Positions 33,795 to 43,304 of a stretch of 64,000 nt of DNA are shown in pieces; position 1 is the stretch's first letter; each line of letters starts with the position of its first letter. The position numbers and the translations under genes are program-made. The notes below the pieces were generated by a model that did not search any database, was not told where the DNA came from, and worked only from the letters and a program-made list of their open reading frames with translations. The stretch lies in the NCBI RefSeq assembly GCF_008923245.1, contig NZ_WBOS01000010.1, positions 1-64,000 on the forward strand, written 5' to 3'. This DNA is from Cytobacillus depressus (GTDB lineage: Bacteria > Bacillota > Bacilli > Bacillales > Cytobacillaceae).

Positions 33795-34859
33795 CTATTC
33801 AACTATTAACTTAAAAATAGCCGTTACTGGATTGTGATCGCTATGTTCAAAGTTTAGTGAATGGCCTTTGACATCTACTAGTTTAATATTAGAAGAGATT
33901 AAAAAGCCATCGATGATCGAAAGGAAATTCTCACCTTCAATATAGCTTTCAGCAATTGTTCTCGATGTCGGAACTACTCTGTCAGCCACCCATTGAAAGC
34001 CTTCAGGAAGGAAATCTCCTGGGATCATTTGCAGCCAATCAGGCCAAGCCTCGAAAGATGGAAAGCTGTTCGGATCTGTGCCCGGGATGGAATGATTCCA
34101 ATCGCCACCGATAATAATATAATTCCCTTTTTCATATTCCTCTGTTAAATAATCACTGATAAATCCAAGCTGCTGTTTACGAACCTGCCCGCCTTTATCA
34201 TAAGCAGATAGATGTGCATTAATTAATAAAAGCTCTTTTCCATTCGTAAGTGGAATTCGCTGTTCAAGCATGCAGCGATCTAATTCAAATAATTGTCTTG
34301 GCCAGCTTTCTTGTCCTTTTAAAGCGAATCGTGTACTTTCTTCAATATGATATTTTGCTAGAGTGACAAGCCCGCTGTTTACAGCACCATGCGGCTTTGT
34401 AATAGGAACTGGCACCCATTTTACGAGGTAGTTTTGCGCAAATGTCGAGCTATATTGCGGAAGCCGTTCCATTACATACGCTTCCTCATTTACATGAAAG
34501 CTTCTCGTTGAGTCGCGATCCACCTCTTGTAAAAAGTAAAAATCAGATGATTCCTTTTTTAAAAAATCCCCCATTGCCCGCATGTTCTCCTCAACCTTCT
34601 CTTTACTGCTTGCACGGGAATTGCTGCCGCCATCCATAAAGAAATTCTCATTCTTATCTAGGCCGCCATAGCCAATATTAAAAGTCGTAATGGAGAATTC
34701 TTGTGCTGGATTAAACATTAACGGCTGGTTTCTCTCTGTTTTTAACGCAATCTCGTCATCTGGTTTATAATCCGCAATGCTTATATAAAAAAGGAAACCG
34801 CTTAACAAAACGACAATAGAGATGACGATACTAAATAAAACTTTTCCCCATGTACGCAA
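33795..34859 (-). CDS. membrane-anchored endonuclease/exonuclease/phosphatase family protein
   Basis: A protein of about 354 aa with one N-terminal membrane helix (SIVISIVVLLSGFLFYIS) and an extracytoplasmic EEP domain. The family motifs are FNIGYGG (near the metal-binding Asn), LQEVDRD (Glu), NAHLSAYDKGG (catalytic His region), GGDWNHS (Asp and Asn) and EHSDHNPV (terminal Asp-His). The fold covers DNase I-like nucleases, sphingomyelinases and inositol phosphatases; the substrate is unknown. The TTG start at 34859 has GGGGAG 7 bases upstream. The frame continues further upstream without a site. Confidence 0.85.
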   Translation of the reverse strand: MRTWGKVLFSIVISIVVLLSGFLFYISIADYKPDDEIALKTERNQPLMFNPAQEFSITTFNIGYGGLDKNENFFMDGGSNSRASSKEKVEENMRAMGDFLKKESSDFYFLQEVDRDSTRSFHVNEEAYVMERLPQYSSTFAQNYLVKWVPVPITKPHGAVNSGLVTLAKYHIEESTRFALKGQESWPRQLFELDRCMLEQRIPLTNGKELLLINAHLSAYDKGGQVRKQQLGFISDYLTEEYEKGNYIIIGGDWNHSIPGTDPNSFPSFEAWPDWLQMIPGDFLPEGFQWVADRVVPTSRTIAESYIEGENFLSIIDGFLISSNIKLVDVKGHSLNFEHSDHNPVTAIFKLIVE

Positions 34860-34926
34860 ATTTTCTCTCCCCTTTGAAAAAGAGCAAAGCCTTTCAAAGA
34901 CTTCGCCTGCCAAGTTCACAATTATA

Positions 34927-35406
34927 TTATTTTGCTGTAACTGCTTCCGCAGCAGCTACATATTTCTCGTACCACTTTTTCCACTCATCTTTTCGCGAGA
35001 ACGAGCGGCCGTCAAGTAATGCATGAATCACATCTAAACATACATGCCAGCCTGCCAAATCCCTTGGTGTGTGATCTGTAATCTTATTGATTTTTTCTAT
35101 TAAAACTAAAAGACACTCATTTCCTTCTGGGTATAATTCAAATCGAACGATGTCCTCTGCCCATGTAAATTCCAATACAGAATTCAAAACAAGTTCTGTG
35201 ATTTCCATCTCCTCAAACGTTCCATCCTGCATATCAAACTTAATGAATCCACCTTTACGCAAATCCTCAATATGCAGCTCAGAGAACCATTGCTCTAGTT
35301 TTTCATTGTTAGTTAACATCGACCACACATCTTTAACTGGATGTTCTAAATTCCTTTCAAATCGTGCAATATAACCCGTTTCACTTTTTTGAATTGTTGC
35401 TAGCAT
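34927..35406 (-). CDS. SRPBCC family protein (AHSA1-like)
   Basis: A protein of about 159 aa with the START/Bet v1-like fold of the AHSA1 group. The N-terminal RFERNLEHPVKDVWSMLTNNEKLEQWF is the typical opening of such domains; the middle has strands ending FTWAEDIVRFELYPEGNECL; and the last helix contains WHVCLDVIHALLDG. The fold binds hydrophobic ligands, and the partner is unknown. The start at 35406 has AAGGGGGAAAG before it; the upstream part of the frame is not protein-like. It is 67 bases upstream of the EEP gene on the same strand. Confidence 0.85.
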   Translation of the reverse strand: MLATIQKSETGYIARFERNLEHPVKDVWSMLTNNEKLEQWFSELHIEDLRKGGFIKFDMQDGTFEEMEITELVLNSVLEFTWAEDIVRFELYPEGNECLLVLIEKINKITDHTPRDLAGWHVCLDVIHALLDGRSFSRKDEWKKWYEKYVAAAEAVTAK

Positions 35407-35573
35407 TTTTCTTTCCCCCTTTAATTTGACTTTGAACATGCTCATAAACCTGAAAATAACTATACTGAATATATTAATTTTCATCCATTATAATATAGAA
35501 CTACCGTTTAAACTTAAGATTTTCATAAAGCCTGATTATAGGAAACGAAGTGTATTTGCAGGTATATAAATAA

Positions 35574-36101
35574 CTATTTAAAAGCTTCTTTCGGTACATC
35601 AAATACATTCCATAAAAAAATAATAAAGAGAAAGGAAAGGAGCCAAGCTAAAAGTGGTCGGGTATGATGAATTCTAAGGATAATAAACATGACAAAGTTA
35701 AACAATATAGACCAATAAAAATTCCAACCATTGTAATAGTCCATGAAGTTAAACTTAATATCGATGAACTCCTGTAATGCGTATAAGAGCACCCAACCAA
35801 TGACAAACAGCAATTGATTCTTCCATTTTCTTTCAGGAAACCTTGATAAATAAATTAAAATGGTAGCCGGATACTGTATGATCATAATAGAAAAGGATAT
35901 GTGTGCATTCGTTAATCCAATATCTTCATTTATTCCTTGCGGATTGTATCTCCACATTGGATAAGTTTCAGATAATAAATAGAGATAAATAAAATTCCCC
36001 AAAATATAGAAGAGAATGGTTGGATAATATTTTCTCCAATTTTTATAATCTCCCCATTTATATAAAGCAAACAACCAAACTAAAGCATAAATGGCATTCA
36101 A
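35574..36101 (-). CDS. CBO0543 family membrane protein
   Basis: A membrane protein of about 175 aa with five hydrophobic segments. It has the WRYNPQGINEDIGLTNAHISF motif after the second helix, and a later W-V-L-L-Y-A-L-Q-E-F-I-D, both typical of the CBO0543 family found in spore-forming Firmicutes. The function is unknown. A TTG start at 36101 with GGAGG 9 bases upstream fits best. The frame extends left far enough to overlap the divergent DUF3231 gene, but without a ribosome site. Confidence 0.75.
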   Translation of the reverse strand: MNAIYALVWLFALYKWGDYKNWRKYYPTILFYILGNFIYLYLLSETYPMWRYNPQGINEDIGLTNAHISFSIMIIQYPATILIYLSRFPERKWKNQLLFVIGWVLLYALQEFIDIKFNFMDYYNGWNFYWSILFNFVMFIILRIHHTRPLLAWLLSFLFIIFLWNVFDVPKEAFK

Positions 36102-36280
36102 GCTGAACATCCTCCAAGTAAATACAATATTTCTTATTATCTCCATACTTTTCAAAAAGAATGACTGCTTAGATAAGGGATTATGCTGAAGCGCAGATTT
36201 TACATGTTTAATTTTCGTTTGAGAATAAGTTTTTAAATTGAGAGGGAAAGCTATTGAAAAAAAGATGGATGTGATTTGCT

Positions 36281-37315
36281 TTGGAACCGACCAAACCCGA
36301 AAATACAGCTGAATATCCAAATAACTCAAATGACAAACTAACATCTGCAGAAATCGGAAAACTGTGGGCGTCCTATATGGGAAATAGCATGACTAAATGC
36401 ATTATGAGTTATTTTCTTAATCATGTGGAGGATAAAGAAATTAAAGCTCTATTAAACACAGCATTACAATTTGCTAATGAATTTTTAAATACCATTGAGG
36501 ACATATTTACGAAAGAAAATTATCCGATCCCAGTAGGATTTACTGATAAAGATGTTAATCTTGATGCCCCAAAATTATTTGAAGACGAGTTCTATGTATA
36601 TTATTTAAAGTATGTCGGAAAAGCTGGGATGAGCATTTATAATGTAGCCATTCCTTTAATGTACAGAAAAGACGTAAAAGACTTTTTTATCCACTGCATG
36701 AATGCTTGCATTAGTTTAATCGAACAAGTCAACAAGATATTAATGGCGAGAGGAATGATAATAAAGCCACCTTATATTCCAATCCCAGAACAGGTGCGTT
36801 TCGTACAAAAAGATTTTCTAAATGGCTTTTTTGGAGATGTGCGCCCTTTACACGCCTTAGAAATTGCCCATCTTTACGATAATATCGAAAATAACGTGAC
36901 AAGCAAAGCGCTGCTCGTAGCTTTTACTCAAGTAGCAAAAAAAGAAAAGGTGCGCGAAGTATTAAAGAAAGGCGAAGAGATTACAAGAAAATCAATTGAA
37001 CGCTATATGGATAAGCTACATAATGAAAATTTGCCATCTCCATCATTTTTAGGTCATTTAGTTACGACATCCACCGTTTCCCCTTTTTCGGATAAAATTA
37101 TGTTATTTCATAAGGTGGATATGTTTTCAATGAAAATTAGGGCCATTGGAAACTCCTCAGCTGTAGATGGCAGACGCGATCTCGGTTTGATGTATTTAAA
37201 ATCTTTAACAAATATTTCTTTATTTGTCGAATCGGCTGCAAAACTAATGATTGAAAACGGCTGGTTTGAGCAACCCCCAGAAGCAGCCGATCGAGGGAAA
37301 CTGACTTCTAAATGA
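36281..37315 (+). CDS. DUF3231 family protein
   Basis: A soluble protein of 344 aa with two related halves, each a bundle of long helices. The first has LTSAEIGKLWASYMGNSMTK, and the second has RPLHALEIAHLYDNIENNVTSKALL. Both match the repeated DUF3231 domain common in Bacillus. DUF3231 resembles ferritin/coat-associated helical bundles; the function is not known. The TTG start has only a weak site (GGATG). It is divergent from the CBO0543 gene. Confidence 0.82.
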   Translation: MEPTKPENTAEYPNNSNDKLTSAEIGKLWASYMGNSMTKCIMSYFLNHVEDKEIKALLNTALQFANEFLNTIEDIFTKENYPIPVGFTDKDVNLDAPKLFEDEFYVYYLKYVGKAGMSIYNVAIPLMYRKDVKDFFIHCMNACISLIEQVNKILMARGMIIKPPYIPIPEQVRFVQKDFLNGFFGDVRPLHALEIAHLYDNIENNVTSKALLVAFTQVAKKEKVREVLKKGEEITRKSIERYMDKLHNENLPSPSFLGHLVTTSTVSPFSDKIMLFHKVDMFSMKIRAIGNSSAVDGRRDLGLMYLKSLTNISLFVESAAKLMIENGWFEQPPEAADRGKLTSK

Positions 37316-37359
37316 GTACTTTACGATGACGATAACAATTGGTGCTTTGGTGAACTGCG

Positions 37360-37475
37360 AAATGTCCGTTAGATGAACAATTGCGGACATTTGGTTCAAC
37401 AATTAACCCCGGAATGTCCGTTAGATGAGCGATAACGGACATTTCGAACAAATAACTGATCTTAAAATGTCCGTT
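37360..37475. repeat. REP-like hairpin repeats, GTCC/GGAC type
   Basis: Two copies of a short hairpin unit: AAATGTCCG (37360-37368) pairs with CGGACATTT (37384-37392), and AATGTCCGTT (37413-37422) pairs with AACGGACATT (37434-37443). A third half-copy, AAAATGTCCGTT, is near 37464. The loops share the AGATGA sequence. The spacing of units is about 53 bp. They lie after the DUF3231 stop and could end or stabilise that transcript. Confidence 0.8.
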
Positions 37476-37485
37476 GCCTCTTAGC

Positions 37486-37725
37486 TCACTTATAGTAAGT
37501 CCACTGATAATTACCAACCTTATTAAAGTTTTTTAATAACCCCCTTCTAATTGTCCTTTTATCCTTTACTCCTCCACACCAATCATAAATAATATTAGTA
37601 GTCATTTTCTTCTCAGGGAGTTGTAACCAACTCTTTCTGCCCACAAACTCCAGAAACATTAAACGTTGCTGTACTTGTTTCTGACTGAATGTTATTAAAT
37701 AATGTATGATTAATTTGAAAATCAT
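37486..37725 (-). CDS. unrecognised small ORF, doubtful
   Basis: A 79-codon minus-strand frame with an aromatic and Lys-rich product ending NYQWTYYK. It has no ribosome binding site at its ATG and no family I recognise. Composition is protein-like, so a gene remnant is possible. It occupies most of the 440-base gap between DUF3231 and the CWC gene. Confidence 0.25.
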   Translation of the reverse strand: MIFKLIIHYLITFSQKQVQQRLMFLEFVGRKSWLQLPEKKMTTNIIYDWCGGVKDKRTIRRGLLKNFNKVGNYQWTYYK

Positions 37726-37752
37726 TTTTTAAAAGCTAAGGGAGAATTGAAT

Positions 37753-37956
37753 TTGACTAATAAATACTGTCCCATATGTGGAGAAGAAAATAAGTGTATG
37801 ACTAACGGTAGCGAACAAGGACAATGCTGGTGCAATGAAGAAAAGTTTCCAGTAGGAATCTTTGATTTAGTTCCTGAAGAAAGCAGAAGGAAACATTGTA
37901 TATGTAAAAATTGCTTAAATAAATATAAAGAAGAGCAGAATAATAGTCAGCAGTGA
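37753..37956 (+). CDS. cysteine-rich CWC family protein
   Basis: A 67-aa zinc-ribbon-like protein. The motifs CPICGEENKC, QCWCNEEKFP and CICKNCL match the Cys-rich CWC family. Two Cys pairs probably bind one zinc ion, and the central CWC gives the name. The function is unknown. The TTG start at 37753 has GGGAG 7 bases upstream. Confidence 0.8.
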   Translation: MTNKYCPICGEENKCMTNGSEQGQCWCNEEKFPVGIFDLVPEESRRKHCICKNCLNKYKEEQNNSQQ

Positions 37957-37981
37957 ATACTGAGCTACAAGTCATCTAAAA

Positions 37982-38021
37982 AGGTGGCTAATTTTTTTCG
38001 CACTAGTGGTTATAGCCACCT
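37982..38021. terminator. inverted repeat after the CWC gene
   Basis: AGGTGGCTA (37982-37990) pairs with TAGCCACCT (38013-38021) around a 22-base spacer that holds CACTAGTG. A T-rich run lies in the loop rather than after the stem. It is probably a transcript end, but not a textbook one. Confidence 0.45.
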
Positions 38022-38124
38022 AATAGAACAGATAATTTAATGAAACCCAAAACAACACGACTAAATTTCAAACATGGAAGTAGTTGGTTTAAGCATTCTA
38101 GGCCGGGCGAAGTACATATTTTCT

Positions 38125-39189
38125 TTACTCCGAAGTCGAACTATACACATCCTCATAAGAATGAAATCCATCTGAAATAATTGTACGATCTATGTTGTGT
38201 TTATTTACAGTAATTGGCGTTATTAGTTTAGAAGGGACTTCTACCTTTCCATTATAAACTTTGCGGTCTGTGGAGACCTGCTCGCCTTTAGCCATTTTGA
38301 CTGCTAGTTCTGCTACAGACTCTGTAAGCATGTGAATGGGTTTATAAACTGTCATGTTCTGAGTTCCAGCAACAATTCGCTGCACGCCTGATAAGTCAGC
38401 ATCCTGTCCGGCAACTGGGACTTTACCAGCAAGTCCATTTGCTGTGAGGGCTTGGATAACACCACCTGCTGTTGCATCATTGGCAGCAATCACCGCATCG
38501 ATTTGTCCGTTAGTTGCCCGGATAGCCTCTTCCATATTGGCTTTCGCATTTACTGGATTCCAATCCTTTGTCCACTGATCATAAACAATTTGAATATCGC
38601 CGCGCTCAATATACGGCCGAAGAATGTTAAACACACCCTTTTTCAATAAATGTGCATTGTTATCAGTAATTGCCCCTCCAATAAAAACGTAATTCCCTTT
38701 TGGTACGAGAGCCGTAATGGCTTTTGCCTGCATTTCACCCACTTGTTCATTATCAAAGGATGCATACATATCGAGATCCGCATTTTTGACAAGCCGATCA
38801 TAGGCAATAACTTTAATTCCTGCGCGATGTGCCTTATGGACAATCGCAGCCGTTGCTTCTGCATTATGCGGGACAATGACTAAGAGATCGATCCCGCTTT
38901 GAATGAGTTTCTCAGCCTGTGTCATTTGCAGAGCATCATCTCCGTTTGCCGCGATAATCTCGACTTCCGCTCCTAATGCCTCAACCGCTTCCTTAAACAA
39001 ATCACGGTCCCTCAGCCATCTATCCTCTAGCAATGTATCCATCGAAAAACCAATACGGATTGGACGATTTTTCTCACCAAGAGGAATCTCTTTTGCTGGA
39101 TTAACTGGGTCCGAAACTTGACTTGAAGTGCCTGTGCAAGCAACTAACAGCAAGTTTATTCCTATTAGAATTATAGCTATACGGCTCAA
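38125..39189 (-). CDS. xylF: D-xylose-type ABC transporter substrate-binding lipoprotein
   Basis: A 354-aa periplasmic-binding-protein-like lipoprotein, with lipobox LLVACTG (Cys near residue 18). It matches E. coli XylF closely in motifs: YDRLVKNADLDMYASFDNE, VFIGGAITDNNAHLLKKG, DQWTKDWNPVNAKANMEEA and ANDATAGGVIQAL. It should bind D-xylose or a similar sugar outside the cell. It is the last gene of the operon, 29 bases after the response regulator, and the second lipoprotein in it. The TTG start has GGGGTG nearby. Confidence 0.92.
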   Translation of the reverse strand: MSRIAIILIGINLLLVACTGTSSQVSDPVNPAKEIPLGEKNRPIRIGFSMDTLLEDRWLRDRDLFKEAVEALGAEVEIIAANGDDALQMTQAEKLIQSGIDLLVIVPHNAEATAAIVHKAHRAGIKVIAYDRLVKNADLDMYASFDNEQVGEMQAKAITALVPKGNYVFIGGAITDNNAHLLKKGVFNILRPYIERGDIQIVYDQWTKDWNPVNAKANMEEAIRATNGQIDAVIAANDATAGGVIQALTANGLAGKVPVAGQDADLSGVQRIVAGTQNMTVYKPIHMLTESVAELAVKMAKGEQVSTDRKVYNGKVEVPSKLITPITVNKHNIDRTIISDGFHSYEDVYSSTSE

Positions 39190-39218
39190 ACACTCACCCC
39201 TCTTTTGCCATTTTTATC

Positions 39219-40766
39219 CTATCTAGATATCGTCTTCTTGCTTAATAAAGTTTTTCGATACTCCTTCGGGGATATCCCGCACATTTTCTTAAATACTTTG
39301 CTAAAATAATTCGGCTCATTATATCCAATCTCGTAAGTTATTTCCTTAAGACTTCGCTCCGGGTCGTTCAAGAGCTTTTTTGCTTTTTCAATGCGGCACT
39401 GCGTCAAAAAATCGATATAATTGATTCCTAGTTTCTCTTTAAACATTTTACTAATATAAATAGGATTTAAATTGATCTTCTGTGCTAAAGTTTCAAGTGA
39501 AATATCCTCATGCGAATGATCACGGATATATTGCTGGATTTGTTGGATTTTATCTGACTCCGCTTGATCGAAATGGGCATTATAGATCGAGTTCATTTGC
39601 CTAAGCATTTGAAGAGTCTCAGTTCGCAATTGACGGTAATCCTGTGCTTGAAGTGAGAAAAATGGAGCATCCGTTTCAATCCTCATATCATTCATCACTC
39701 GGCTCACAATCCAGAGCAACTCAAGTACTCGCTGCTGTGTATAAATGAGTGGTTTTCTTTCAGATTCATACTGTTGGATAGTATTCAACACAATCGAACG
39801 AATAGATTCCCAGTCTCCTAAGCGAATATTGTCAAAGAAAGCTTTCTGTTGCTGTTCTAAATTCGGATTATCTGTTTCTAAGCTATTTGCTGGAACATCG
39901 GAGTAAAATCGGACTTTGGCGGCGAGCGTTGTATCCATTAAGGCGATAAGTGCCTCTTGGTATGATTGACGAACTTTATCTAGTGACTCGTATATTTCAC
40001 CAACTCCTATAATCCAGTCCGCCCTTAACTGCTCTTTATCTAAAGATAAGATTGCTTTAGCCAGGTTTTGCACCTGCCAGCGAAATGATTTTCTATTGTC
40101 ACGAAAAACAATAATAGGAAGCTGTCTAACATATAAGGCTCCCACCCAAGCATTGCTCGTTTCGTGAACCTTTTCCTTGATTCGCACATAGTAATGCTCA
40201 GCTCTCTCAGGAAGAGTCACTACCATAACAAATTTTTCATAAGCCGAATGAGCATCAAGCATATCGACAAGCATCTCAATTTGCAGTTCATGTATATGAT
40301 CAAATATTAGCTGTGTCACAATATCTGTTTCTGCTAATGTTAAAGCCTTTTTCCAATTTTCTTGCTGCATCTGACTTATCATTCTCGCTTTAAGTTCCTG
40401 CCTGCATTCATCTAACACTTTTCCAACTGTTGAGACAATCTCACTTGCTTTACTAGGTTTCAATAAATAGTCCTTTACCCCTAGCTTGATTGCTTGTCTA
40501 GCATAACTAAACGTATCAAATGCCGTCACCATAACAAACTTGATAGTCGGGTGTTCTGCCTGAATTCTTTCAATCGCTTCAAGCCCTGTCATACCCGGCA
40601 TCATAATATCCATTAAGATCAAATCTGGTTGAATAGTATTTGTGAATTCTATTGCCAATTTCCCGTTTTTCGCTTGGTAAATCATCAGTTCAGGGAAAGC
40701 TTTTTGTAAAATGGCCTGCATCCCTTCCCGCTCAATCGGTTCATCATCAACAATAAGAAGCTTCAT
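39219..40766 (-). CDS. AraC-type response regulator, YesN-like
   Basis: A response regulator of 515 aa. The N-terminal receiver domain has LIVDDE, the phosphoacceptor Asp in LILMDIMMPGMTG, and the Lys in DYLLKPSK. A middle region of about 280 residues has no named motif. The C-terminal AraC HTH begins IQQYIRDHSHEDISLETLA and ends ISPKEYRKTL. It should activate the upstream sugar transporter genes when phosphorylated by the linked kinase. The ATG at 40766 has GGAGG 9 bases upstream. Its start lies inside the end of the kinase gene. Confidence 0.92.
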   Translation of the reverse strand: MKLLIVDDEPIEREGMQAILQKAFPELMIYQAKNGKLAIEFTNTIQPDLILMDIMMPGMTGLEAIERIQAEHPTIKFVMVTAFDTFSYARQAIKLGVKDYLLKPSKASEIVSTVGKVLDECRQELKARMISQMQQENWKKALTLAETDIVTQLIFDHIHELQIEMLVDMLDAHSAYEKFVMVVTLPERAEHYYVRIKEKVHETSNAWVGALYVRQLPIIVFRDNRKSFRWQVQNLAKAILSLDKEQLRADWIIGVGEIYESLDKVRQSYQEALIALMDTTLAAKVRFYSDVPANSLETDNPNLEQQQKAFFDNIRLGDWESIRSIVLNTIQQYESERKPLIYTQQRVLELLWIVSRVMNDMRIETDAPFFSLQAQDYRQLRTETLQMLRQMNSIYNAHFDQAESDKIQQIQQYIRDHSHEDISLETLAQKINLNPIYISKMFKEKLGINYIDFLTQCRIEKAKKLLNDPERSLKEITYEIGYNEPNYFSKVFKKMCGISPKEYRKTLLSKKTISR

Positions 40767-42213
40767 CAACATTTTCCTCCACCTTTGTCTTTGGAATTTG
40801 TATGACTACTTTCGTACCACGGCCTACTTCACTATAAATCGTGACTAAATCATTTACTCCGTAATATAGCTCTAATCGCTTGACGACATTTTGAAAACCG
40901 ATCCCTGTAAAATGCCCCTCATTTGGAAGAATGCTCCCGCCAAGTAACTGGTCAATTTTCTCCCGAGGCATCCCTTTTCCACTATCCTCGATTTCAATAA
41001 TGACACAAGATCCATTCTTCTTAATTCTAAACGAAATGCTGCCCCCTTCTTCCTCTGGCTCAATAGCATGAATAACAGCATTCTCAATGATTGGCTGAAG
41101 AGTAAGGCTTGGAATCTCAAAGTGTAAGCAGTCTTCGTCAATGTCTGATTCAAAATGTAGGCGATCCGTAAAACGCGCCTTTTGGATCTCTATATATTGA
41201 TTTAAGACAATCACTTCTTCAAACAGCGTTACAGAGCGATCGACTCGCTTTAGGTTATAACGCAGTATGCCAGCCACACTAACTAAGAGATCACTTGTCT
41301 CCTCTGCACCATCCAAATAGGCCTTTTTCGACAATGTATTCAAGGTGTTGAATAAAAAATGCGGATTTATCTGGCTTTGCAAGCCTCTTAATTGACTTTC
41401 CCTTAGAAGCAGTTTGCTTTGCTGAAGCTCATGCTCAAGCTGAGCCTTTTGCTGAATTTCCAAGATTAAATTATTAATATTTATTCTCATCTCATCAAAA
41501 GTTTTTGCCAGAAAAGCTATTTCATCAGTCGAATCCACTTCGATCCGCTTATTAAAACGGCCTTGAGACAATTCATTAGCTGCCTTAGTCAGTTGATAGA
41601 TCGGTCGTGTAATACTTAGTGAAAACAAGTAGGCTACTAATAGTAATACGAATGTAATTAAAAGCAATAACGAGATTCCTAGATTCTTTAACTCTTCTGA
41701 TTGCTTAATAATCCCACGATAAAACTCGTTATACGTCTTCAATTCACGATCTAAAATGGTTAATGTCATTTCTGATATGTACATCGAAATACGGTTGGCT
41801 TCATTAAATTCTTTCGTGGAATCTTCAATTTCATGATTATTAGAAAACATTATAGAACGATTTGCCGTTTCGATAAGACTGTCTATTAAGTGAATATAAT
41901 TCGTTACTGAAAATGTATTTTCTTCATTACGCAAATCTGCTACATCTCTTTTTACCTTTTTAATCGTACTTATGCTTTTTTCAACCTCTTGTTTGCGCTT
42001 TTCGGTTGGGACAAGTAAATAATTATTTAAATTAGTTATCATTTGCTGACTAGCTGTTGTAACCTCGTTTATCTGCAAATAACGCTGTAAAATATCATTG
42101 GATTGCTTCTGTGTTTTCTGATTGTAATAGGTCAATGTCAGCCAAATCATCACCATGATCAGCAGTACAACGGAAACAAGCGTCCAAATCTTTTTCTGAA
42201 TCGTCGTCGTCAT
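40747..42213 (-). CDS. sensor histidine kinase, YesM/LytS-like
   Basis: A 488-aa membrane kinase. Two helices (about residues 12-28 and 175-195) flank an extracytoplasmic helical region of about 145 residues. A HAMP domain follows, then the His_kinase (PF06580) motif QINPHFLFNTLNTL with the phosphorylated His. The ATPase domain has NAVIHAIEPEEEGGS, the DSGKGM loop and GIGFQNVVKRLELYYG. The small sensor part, and the linked anchored binding protein, imply that the binding protein presents sugar to it. It overlaps that gene by four bases. Confidence 0.92.
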   Translation of the reverse strand: MTTTIQKKIWTLVSVVLLIMVMIWLTLTYYNQKTQKQSNDILQRYLQINEVTTASQQMITNLNNYLLVPTEKRKQEVEKSISTIKKVKRDVADLRNEENTFSVTNYIHLIDSLIETANRSIMFSNNHEIEDSTKEFNEANRISMYISEMTLTILDRELKTYNEFYRGIIKQSEELKNLGISLLLLITFVLLLVAYLFSLSITRPIYQLTKAANELSQGRFNKRIEVDSTDEIAFLAKTFDEMRININNLILEIQQKAQLEHELQQSKLLLRESQLRGLQSQINPHFLFNTLNTLSKKAYLDGAEETSDLLVSVAGILRYNLKRVDRSVTLFEEVIVLNQYIEIQKARFTDRLHFESDIDEDCLHFEIPSLTLQPIIENAVIHAIEPEEEGGSISFRIKKNGSCVIIEIEDSGKGMPREKIDQLLGGSILPNEGHFTGIGFQNVVKRLELYYGVNDLVTIYSEVGRGTKVVIQIPKTKVEENVDEASYC

Positions 42214-43190
42214 CGCTTAACACCCGCAGCTTCAACCATTCGCGTTTCCGTAAAATATCCTTTTGAATTGAGCGGTACAGTCTTTCCTGTGATCCATTCC
42301 ATCAATCTTTTTACACTTTCACTACCCATTTCTTCTGGCTTTTGCTCCAAAATGGCATCTAGCTTTCCTTGTTCTAAAAGAGGTGTTGAATCGACTCCAT
42401 CATCGAACGTATAAATAAAATACGGCTCTACTTGTGTCCGTCTACTAATTTCTTGAATCATCGTGCCTGCATAGTTTGCATTAATGGCTATAAAAGCAGT
42501 TGCATTAGGAACTTCATTCATTATTTGCTGCGTTGTTCCCATCACTTGTTCCTTCGTATTTGCTGTTCCTTTAAAAAGAATATGAATGTCTGGATACCCA
42601 CTTAATACTTCCTGAATACCAGCTAAACGTTCTTTTTGATAATAGGTTGGTTCCATGTCACCAAGTATAATGACTTCACCATTTGCGCCCATATCTTTAA
42701 GCATTTGCAGAGCTACCTTTTTCCCAGCCAAATAATGATTAGAACCAACATATGTCTTCCGTAAGCTCTGTTCAGCCGGCACATCGTTCGCCACCGTAAT
42801 TACAGGAATTCCGTAAAAAGCCGCCTTCACCTTTGTCAGCTCTTTGAACTCGTCAGTATCAAGCCCTTGGACAATGATTCCATCCACCTTCGATTGAATA
42901 GCAATCTCCACTTTTTTCAAAAAATCTTCTTGATTATTTCCGTAGCTCCCCCATACCTCTAGCTGAATACTTTCTGCTTTCGCCTGCTTCAACGCTCCTT
43001 GACCAACTCTATTCCAAAAAGGCGTATCCAACTCTTTCGTAATAAGGACAAGACGAATGGCTTCTTCAACAGAAGTAAGTGGGGCGGGCATATGACTCGT
43101 TGAACGAAACACTTTAGTAGCTGATAAAATAGTAAAATAGCTAAAAATGATAATGAATATACTTAGTGTAAGTACAACTTTTTTTCGCAT
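42210..43190 (-). CDS. membrane-anchored sugar-binding sensor, XylFII-like
   Basis: A 326-aa ribose-binding-type protein. The N-terminus is a membrane helix (VVLTLSIFIIIFSYFTIL) with no lipobox Cys, so it stays anchored as an uncleaved segment. The mature part has RLVLITKELDTPFWN, VDGIIVQGLDTDEF and GVDSTPLLEQGKLDAILEQKPEEMG, typical of sugar-binding type 1 proteins. It sits directly before the kinase, with overlapping stop and start. This is the layout of XylFII-LytS-YesN, in which a binding protein acts as a co-sensor. The start at 43190 has GGGGAAGG upstream. Confidence 0.88.
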   Translation of the reverse strand: MRKKVVLTLSIFIIIFSYFTILSATKVFRSTSHMPAPLTSVEEAIRLVLITKELDTPFWNRVGQGALKQAKAESIQLEVWGSYGNNQEDFLKKVEIAIQSKVDGIIVQGLDTDEFKELTKVKAAFYGIPVITVANDVPAEQSLRKTYVGSNHYLAGKKVALQMLKDMGANGEVIILGDMEPTYYQKERLAGIQEVLSGYPDIHILFKGTANTKEQVMGTTQQIMNEVPNATAFIAINANYAGTMIQEISRRTQVEPYFIYTFDDGVDSTPLLEQGKLDAILEQKPEEMGSESVKRLMEWITGKTVPLNSKGYFTETRMVEAAGVKR

Positions 43191-43304
43191 ACACCTTCCC
43201 CATTTCCTTAAGCTAGTTCCTTCCATCTTATCACCTAAACTATAAGTACAAAACAATATAGACACCCTGTAAATAGGATGCCTTCATAGCTATTATTCCC
43301 TTTT

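Noticed and set aside
37308-37517. Minus-strand frame over the hairpin repeats
   Set aside because: It is translated repeat sequence, with no start signal.
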